Shown: one piece after another, positions 6,714 to 10,221 of the stretch
Position numbering within the stretch: position 1 is the stretch's first letter
How the letters are laid out: every line of letters begins with the position of its first letter
Assembly (NCBI GenBank): GCA_900766055.1
Contig: CAAFTZ010000022.1
Location: 1 to 10,221, forward strand
Reading direction: 5' to 3'
Length of the DNA: 10,221 bases
DNA from: an uncultured Parasutterella sp.
Lineage (GTDB): Bacteria; Pseudomonadota; Gammaproteobacteria; Burkholderiales; Burkholderiaceae_F
Notes under the pieces: model-generated
Told to the model about the DNA's origin: nothing
The model's input: only the letters and a program-made list of their open reading frames with translations
Database searches by the model: none
Program-made: the position numbers and the translations under genes

Positions 6714-7358
6714 TTAATTCCACCAGGCTACAGCTCTTGTAGGAGCACCGTCTGCGTTTTCTAGCTTTAAAGGAAAGCAGGAAAAGTTGAATAGACCACC
6801 GCCGCATTGATCCAAATTGGCTAAATTCTCAATATTGATGATTTCTTTGTTTTTGAAGAGCTTCTTGTGACGATGCAGGCTAACGTCTGAGATCGGATCA
6901 ATACCCATGACGTCGAAGCCGATGCCTTTGTATTTTCCTAACAGAATAAAGTCAAGGACTTCGTCATCGATGCATGGGTAGTCGCCAAAATATTCTTCTG
7001 ATCCCCAAAACCTATTCCAGCCGGTATTGAACAATAGGAAGTCCGCGTTCTCAACATCTTCTCCTGCGCCGCCGACTTCTTTCATTGTTATGGGGTCTCC
7101 CGGTTTCAAGTGCGTGCAGTCAATGACAATTGCCTGACCGATAAACTGCGTCAGAGGCAGAGCGTCAAGAGTGAGGCCTTTTTCGTAGACATGAGCCGGA
7201 GGATCAATGTGCGTCCCGGTATGGGAGTACATATGAATGAGTGTTTCGCGATAGCCGTCCTTTTCATAAGAGGCTACGGTTGTTAACTGAGGTTTTTCGG
7301 AACCCGGAAAAACAGGCGTAGTTTTGGCAATAGTGTGGCTCAGGTCAATTATCTTCAT
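6714..7358 (-). CDS. Cyclase-family metal-dependent hydrolase (kynurenine formamidase-like)
   Basis: A 214-residue cytoplasmic protein of the cyclase family (PF04199), which includes kynurenine formamidase KynB and isatin hydrolase; these are metal enzymes that hydrolyse amide or lactam-type bonds. It starts with the family-typical MKIIDLSHTI. The metal motif HTGTHIDPPAH gives H46, H50, D52 and H56. A second typical patch, HRHKKLF then NIENL, lies in the last third. ATG 7358 is chosen because GGTGA sits 5 bases upstream; an ATG at 7370 would add four residues and has no ribosome site. It converges on the flavin reductase operon with a 24-base gap and is transcribed separately. It may make or remove a compound related to the reductase substrate, but the sequence does not show this, and KynB itself is not established. 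Confidence 0.82.
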   Translation of the reverse strand: MKIIDLSHTIAKTTPVFPGSEKPQLTTVASYEKDGYRETLIHMYSHTGTHIDPPAHVYEKGLTLDALPLTQFIGQAIVIDCTHLKPGDPITMKEVGGAGEDVENADFLLFNTGWNRFWGSEEYFGDYPCIDDEVLDFILLGKYKGIGFDVMGIDPISDVSLHRHKKLFKNKEIINIENLANLDQCGGGLFNFSCFPLKLENADGAPTRAVAWWN

Positions 7359-7529
7359 AACAGTCACCATAGTTACAGAGTTCTTTACTTTTCCCTCATC
7401 AGGGTAGCAACTTGATTAGTTAAAAATTTTTTTGGTGCAACATCGGAACAGACCGCTTTTTCTATTGGTAAGCTATCTTGTCAAGCAATGGTCATTTTTT
7501 GATGGTTCCTATATTACCCACAATTCTGT

Positions 7530-7535
7530 TAGAAT
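7530..7535 (+). promoter_or_regulatory. Candidate -10 box of the tRNA-Ser promoter
   Basis: TAGAAT, five of six to TATAAT, lies 13 bases before the tRNA. It would start transcription about 6-7 bases upstream of the mature 5' end. No good -35 is visible. Confidence 0.35.
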
Positions 7536-7548
7536 CATCGTCTCTCAT

Positions 7549-7639
7549 GGAAAGGTGGCAGAGTGGTCGAATGCGCCGGACTCGAAATCCGGTATACGGT
7601 TATACCGTATCGAGGGTTCAAATCCCTCCCTTTCCGCCA
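7549..7639 (+). tRNA. tRNA-Ser (anticodon CGA)
   Basis: A full class II cloverleaf. Acceptor GGAAAGG (7549-7555) pairs with CCTTTCC (7629-7635), then discriminator G and encoded CCA (7637-7639). Anticodon stem CCGGA/TCCGG (7576-7580/7588-7592) holds anticodon CGA at 7583-7585, which reads UCG. The long variable arm ATACGGT-TAT-ACCGTAT (7594-7610) is typical of serine tRNAs. The T arm is GAGGG-TTCAAAT-CCCTC (7612-7628). A run of five T follows CCA. Confidence 0.97.
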
Positions 7640-7807
7640 TTTTTCTGCTTAGTTCCCCGTCAACACATTTTCTCCTCTCTACGAAGGCTTCGGCATTTTA
7701 GAGAAAACTGATAGTATCTTTAATAGCTTTATTCTTGTTTAGAATCGTTCTTTAAAAGCTTAGTAGTAAGCCGATTAACGTAATGTAATGTTGTAACCAT
7801 TTTAAGT
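7640..7807 (+). promoter_or_regulatory. AT-rich probable CRISPR leader
   Basis: About 170 bases between the tRNA and the first repeat contain no gene and become strongly AT-rich in the last 110 bases. The degenerate repeat is at the opposite end of the array, so this side is expected to be the leader, with the array promoter and the site of new spacer insertion. I could not find a clear IHF site or promoter in it. Confidence 0.45.
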
Positions 7808-8204
7808 GAGTTCCCCGCGCAAGCGGGGATGAACCGGTCGAATCACATATACAGCCGCTAATGATCCTGAGTTCCCCGCGCAAGCGGGGATGAACCGAGA
7901 TGTTCTTTTACCGGTTTTCCTTTGCCGGACGAGTTCCCCGCGCAAGCGGGGATGAACCGTATTGGATGATCGTCCACGGGCGGCACGCCTCCGAGTTCCC
8001 CGCCCAAGCGGGGATGAACCGGGCTATCAAGGTACGGCCTATGAAAGTTACACGAGTTCCCCGCGCAAGCGGGGATGAACCGTCCCGCCAGATTTTTTGA
8101 TCAAAACACGTTATGGGTTCCCCGCGCAAGCGGGGATGAACCGGCCAAACAGCGTTGTCAACGGTCAGTCTGCAAGAGTTCCCCGCGCAAGCGGGGCTGA
8201 TTCG
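7808..8204 (+). CRISPR. CRISPR array, type I-E-like repeat, 7 repeats and 6 spacers
   Basis: The 29-base repeats begin GAGTTCCCCGCGCAAG and end CGGGGATGAACCG. They start at 7808, 7869, 7931, 7993, 8054, 8115 and 8176. Spacers are 32, 33, 33, 32, 32 and 32 bases. The repeat closely resembles the known I-E repeat of Escherichia coli and forms a CCCCGC/GCGGGG stem with a GCAA loop. Repeat 4 has C for G at position 12 (loop), repeat 6 has G for A at position 2, and repeat 7 has changes at positions 22, 26 and 27. A degenerate last repeat marks the trailer end, so the leader is to the left and the crRNA is read on the plus strand. No cas gene lies within the window on either side. Confidence 0.97.
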
Positions 8205-8527
8205 GACTTACACTATATGAAGGTAATGTTGGAGAGTTTTCGCTCGAGGGAAATTAATGTCAGAAGCTTAGAAATTACCGAGCTTTTCGGGTCTGAAGAG
8301 AGGGTAAATTCTTAGATTTTTCCCTTTTTAATTCAGAGCGATCCAATTGAGCTTTTCAAAAGGTAAAGTTTTCTTGCGTACATTCAATTAGCAAGTTAAG
8401 TAATTCTTCTTTAGTTTTAGTTTGGGTCATTTCCTTGTAAATCCTCAAAATAAATCAAATTCAACCCCTTAGCTGCGTCCTTTGTATATATTAGAAAGAT
8501 TGTATTGTTTCCTCGAGGGTTCGAGCC
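8205..8527. other. Intergenic stretch without a convincing gene
   Basis: It has 323 AT-rich bases between the CRISPR trailer and paeA. Two very short ORFs are present: plus 8217-8315 (32 residues, no clear ribosome site) and minus 8356-8430 (24 residues, start MTQTKTKEELLNLL, AAGGA almost touching the ATG). Neither can be supported as a gene; they may be remnants. The promoter of paeA should lie near the right end; TATATT at 8487-8492 or TAGAAA at 8492-8497 could be a -10, both with poor -35 partners. Confidence 0.5.
8512..8525 (+). promoter_or_regulatory. Small hairpin overlapping the paeA ribosome binding site
   Basis: CTCGA (8512-8516) pairs with TCGAG (8521-8525) around GGGT. The likely Shine-Dalgarno GAGGG (8515-8519), 8 bases before ATG 8528, lies within it. 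It could modulate translation, or it may be chance; the stem is only 5 bp. Confidence 0.3.
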
Positions 8528-9841
8528 ATGGAAATGGACCTAACAACTAGAATTATCGCGATTGTTGTTCTCATTCTTTTCAGCGGTTATTTCTCTATGG
8601 CAGAGATTTCGCTAGCCGCATCACCTAAAGTTAAATTACATCAAGCATTAGATGCGGGGGATAAACGAGCACAAAAAGTGCTGGATCTTCAAGTTAAACC
8701 AGGCCCGTTCTTCTCAGTGATTCAAATTGGCCTAAATGCCATTGCCATCTTGGGCGGTATTATCGGCGAGACACTTTTTTCTCCATTCTTCGAGAAGCTG
8801 TTCCTTTATTTCTGTTCTCCTGAGCTGGCTTCTTCCTTGGGATTCTTCTGCTCGTTCTTTACGATTACGATGATTTTCGTGCTGTTTGCGGACCTGATCC
8901 CTAAACGTATCGGTTTGAATAAGCCCGTGCCTCTGGCTTTAATGCTCATCGGTTCGATGATGTTTTTAATCTGGCTTTTCAAACCTTTTGTTTGGCTGTT
9001 AACAGAAATGAGCAACGGCATCCTTAAGCTCATGGGCTTGCCGACAAAGAATGAAACGACGATTACCAGCGAGGATATTCTGGCTACCGTCGGTGCCGGA
9101 ACAGAAGCCGGACTATTGGACAGCAGTGAACAGGAAGCGATTGAAAACGTGATGTCTCTGGAAGACCGCTTAGTCACCAGTGCAATGACGCCTCGAGATT
9201 CCGTTACGTATTTCAAAATCAGCGATACCTTTGAGAAGATTCGCCCATTAATCGAAAGCAACCCGCACAGCAAGTATCTTGTTTGTGATTCGACAATTGA
9301 CCGAGTATTAGGTTATGTCGACTCCAAGAACTTACTTTGCAAAGCTCTGGAAAACGACAAATTCTCTTTGAAGGAGAAAGGATTGGTTAAAACCATCCCG
9401 ATGATCCCCGACTCTCTTTCGTTATCCGAAGCATTGGATACGTTTAAAAAGCAGGGCAGGGACTTTGCAGCAGTTGTCAATGAATATGCCTTAACGGTCG
9501 GCATCATTACTTTGGGCGATGTCATGAGTACAGTGATGGGCAGTCTCGTCCAAACTGAGGAGAACTCATACATTGTCCAGCGTGATGACGGAACCTGGCT
9601 GCTGGACGGTTCAACCCCGATTGAAGATGTAGAGCGGACCTTTGAAATCGAAAAGATGCCGGATGAAGAAACTTATGAAACCATTGCCGGCTTCATGATG
9701 TATATGCTCCGCAAGATTCCGAAATTAACCGATAAGGTTGAATATGCGGGCTATCGATTCGAAGTGATAGACATGGAAATGAATCGAATCGACCAGATAT
9801 TGGTGACGAAACTGCCGATGACCAAGGAAGATCCCGATTAG
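8528..9841 (+). CDS. paeA: Polyamine exporter PaeA (YtfL), CNNM-CBS-CorC family
   Basis: A 437-residue inner-membrane protein that follows Escherichia coli YtfL/PaeA along its full length, including FSMAEISLAAS, FADLIPKRIG, HSKYLVC and VVGIITL-like blocks. PaeA exports cadaverine and putrescine and protects stationary cells from polyamine stress. The N-terminal CNNM (DUF21) domain has hydrophobic segments at about 8-30, 60-85, 100-125 and 130-155. A CBS pair spans about 210-330, with MTPRDSVTYF near its start and EYALTVGIITLGDVMS near its end. The C-terminal CorC/HlyC domain (about 345-430) contains DGSTPIEDV and GFMMYMLRKIPK. These proteins are often labelled hemolysin or CorC family in databases; the similarity to PaeA is stronger than to those. 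It appears monocistronic, with its own terminator. Confidence 0.88.
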   Translation: MEMDLTTRIIAIVVLILFSGYFSMAEISLAASPKVKLHQALDAGDKRAQKVLDLQVKPGPFFSVIQIGLNAIAILGGIIGETLFSPFFEKLFLYFCSPELASSLGFFCSFFTITMIFVLFADLIPKRIGLNKPVPLALMLIGSMMFLIWLFKPFVWLLTEMSNGILKLMGLPTKNETTITSEDILATVGAGTEAGLLDSSEQEAIENVMSLEDRLVTSAMTPRDSVTYFKISDTFEKIRPLIESNPHSKYLVCDSTIDRVLGYVDSKNLLCKALENDKFSLKEKGLVKTIPMIPDSLSLSEALDTFKKQGRDFAAVVNEYALTVGIITLGDVMSTVMGSLVQTEENSYIVQRDDGTWLLDGSTPIEDVERTFEIEKMPDEETYETIAGFMMYMLRKIPKLTDKVEYAGYRFEVIDMEMNRIDQILVTKLPMTKEDPD

Positions 9842-9849
9842 TTTTAGTT

Positions 9850-9886
9850 AAAGCGGTCGAGCCGAAAGGTTCAACCGCTTTGTTCT
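9850..9886 (+). terminator. Rho-independent terminator of paeA, shared with the convergent gene
   Basis: AAAGCGGT (9850-9857) pairs with ACCGCTTT (9874-9881). Inside, GAGCC and GGTTC pair around a GAAA tetraloop, leaving one C-A mismatch. The right arm and following bases are T-rich on the plus strand. It lies between convergent stops, so it may also end transcripts of the minus-strand gene, though its tail on that strand is poor. Confidence 0.85.
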
Positions 9887-10221
9887 AGAAGTTGGGTTCA
9901 AAAATTCCGTAAACAACAACGCCGACGATCAGCGCAGCCAAAATGGCGATGAGCCATGTAAAGAATGTGGTTTTCGGAGGACGTTCGATCTTGTCTAATT
10001 CGGCATTGCATTCCGGACAATGTGTGGCGATGAGACGCCCCTCTTTAAATTCGGCTTTAGGAATAATCGGTTTTCCGCAGTGCGGACATTTCACGCGAAG
10101 ATCAACACTGGCTCCGCTGCTGCCGGAACTATGGAGTGCCTGCGAACGATGAAACAGGCGAATAGCGAAGGGCTGGTCTTCAATTAAATTAAATTCAACA
10201 ACATCCTTTAAAACAGGCAAA
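9885..10221 (-). CDS. Zinc-ribbon protein with C-terminal membrane anchor, 5' end beyond the window
   Basis: I do not recognise a named family. The visible C-terminal 112 or so residues have a rubredoxin-like zinc ribbon, CPHCGKP then CPECNAEL about 24 residues later, giving four metal-binding cysteines. A basic stretch (RPPKTT) precedes a hydrophobic helix (FFTWLIAILAALIVGVVVYG) six residues from the end, a tail-anchor-like layout with the ribbon in the cytoplasm. No ATG is in frame inside the window; the frame is open to the right edge, where a TTG falls at 10218-10220. The gene probably starts further right. The stop at 9885-9887 abuts the terminator of paeA. Confidence 0.7.
   Translation of the reverse strand, partial: LPVLKDVVEFNLIEDQPFAIRLFHRSQALHSSGSSGASVDLRVKCPHCGKPIIPKAEFKEGRLIATHCPECNAELDKIERPPKTTFFTWLIAILAALIVGVVVYGIFEPNF

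Noticed and set aside
7651..7659. AGTTCCCCG between tRNA and array as a decayed CRISPR repeat
   Set aside because: Only 9 bases match, the hairpin is missing, and the distance to the first repeat is not a multiple of the repeat-spacer unit.
7432..7711. Plus-strand ORFs across the tRNA gene
   Set aside because: They read through the tRNA and its promoter and have no protein features.
7900..8129. ORFs through the CRISPR repeats on both strands
   Set aside because: Their repeated peptides (for example FPAQAGMN) are only the translated repeat.
8513..8527. Bases before paeA matching the tRNA T arm (TCGAGGGTTC) as an integration duplicate of tRNA-Ser
   Set aside because: The 10-base identity does not continue into the T stem or acceptor stem, there is no integrase gene, and a match of this length is plausible by chance in 10 kb.

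Overview
The window looks like a gut-type betaproteobacterium of the Sutterellaceae (Sutterella/Parasutterella relatives). This is an inference from three things: paired haem-less Tat-exported flavin reductases, a TtrS/TtrR-like sensor system, and a proteobacterial polyamine exporter gene (paeA) with a type I-E CRISPR array. No marker gene in the window proves the taxon.

Layout. Bases 178-1050 hold an unrecognised ORF with no ATG in frame. Bases 1051-1224 are a regulatory gap with a near-consensus FNR box at 1127-1140, placed as in a class II FNR-activated promoter. A four-gene anaerobic-respiration-type locus follows: a Tat flavin reductase (1225-2742), a terminator, a PhnD-like periplasmic-sensing histidine kinase (2811-4598), a FixJ/NarL-like response regulator (4582-5208) and a second, paralogous Tat flavin reductase (5211-6689). 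Facing it on the minus strand is a cyclase-family metal hydrolase (6714-7358).

Next come tRNA-Ser(CGA) (7549-7639), a small type I-E-like CRISPR array of 7 repeats and 6 spacers (7808-8204) with an AT-rich leader side on the left and no cas gene in the window, and a 323-base gap without a convincing gene. paeA/ytfL follows (8528-9841, CNNM-CBS-CorC domains, polyamine export), with a clear terminator. A zinc-ribbon plus C-terminal membrane-anchor protein on the minus strand runs off the right edge.

How it may work together (inference): the kinase senses a small molecule in the periplasm and phosphorylates the regulator, which drives one or both flavin reductases. FNR adds an anaerobic requirement for the first. 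Both reductases keep the FAD fold and the HG(x)SYIGG signature, but differ from fumarate reductase at substrate-carboxylate positions in the same way. They probably act on the same or related unsaturated acid, not fumarate. Neither carries haem or FMN domains, so an electron donor encoded elsewhere is required.
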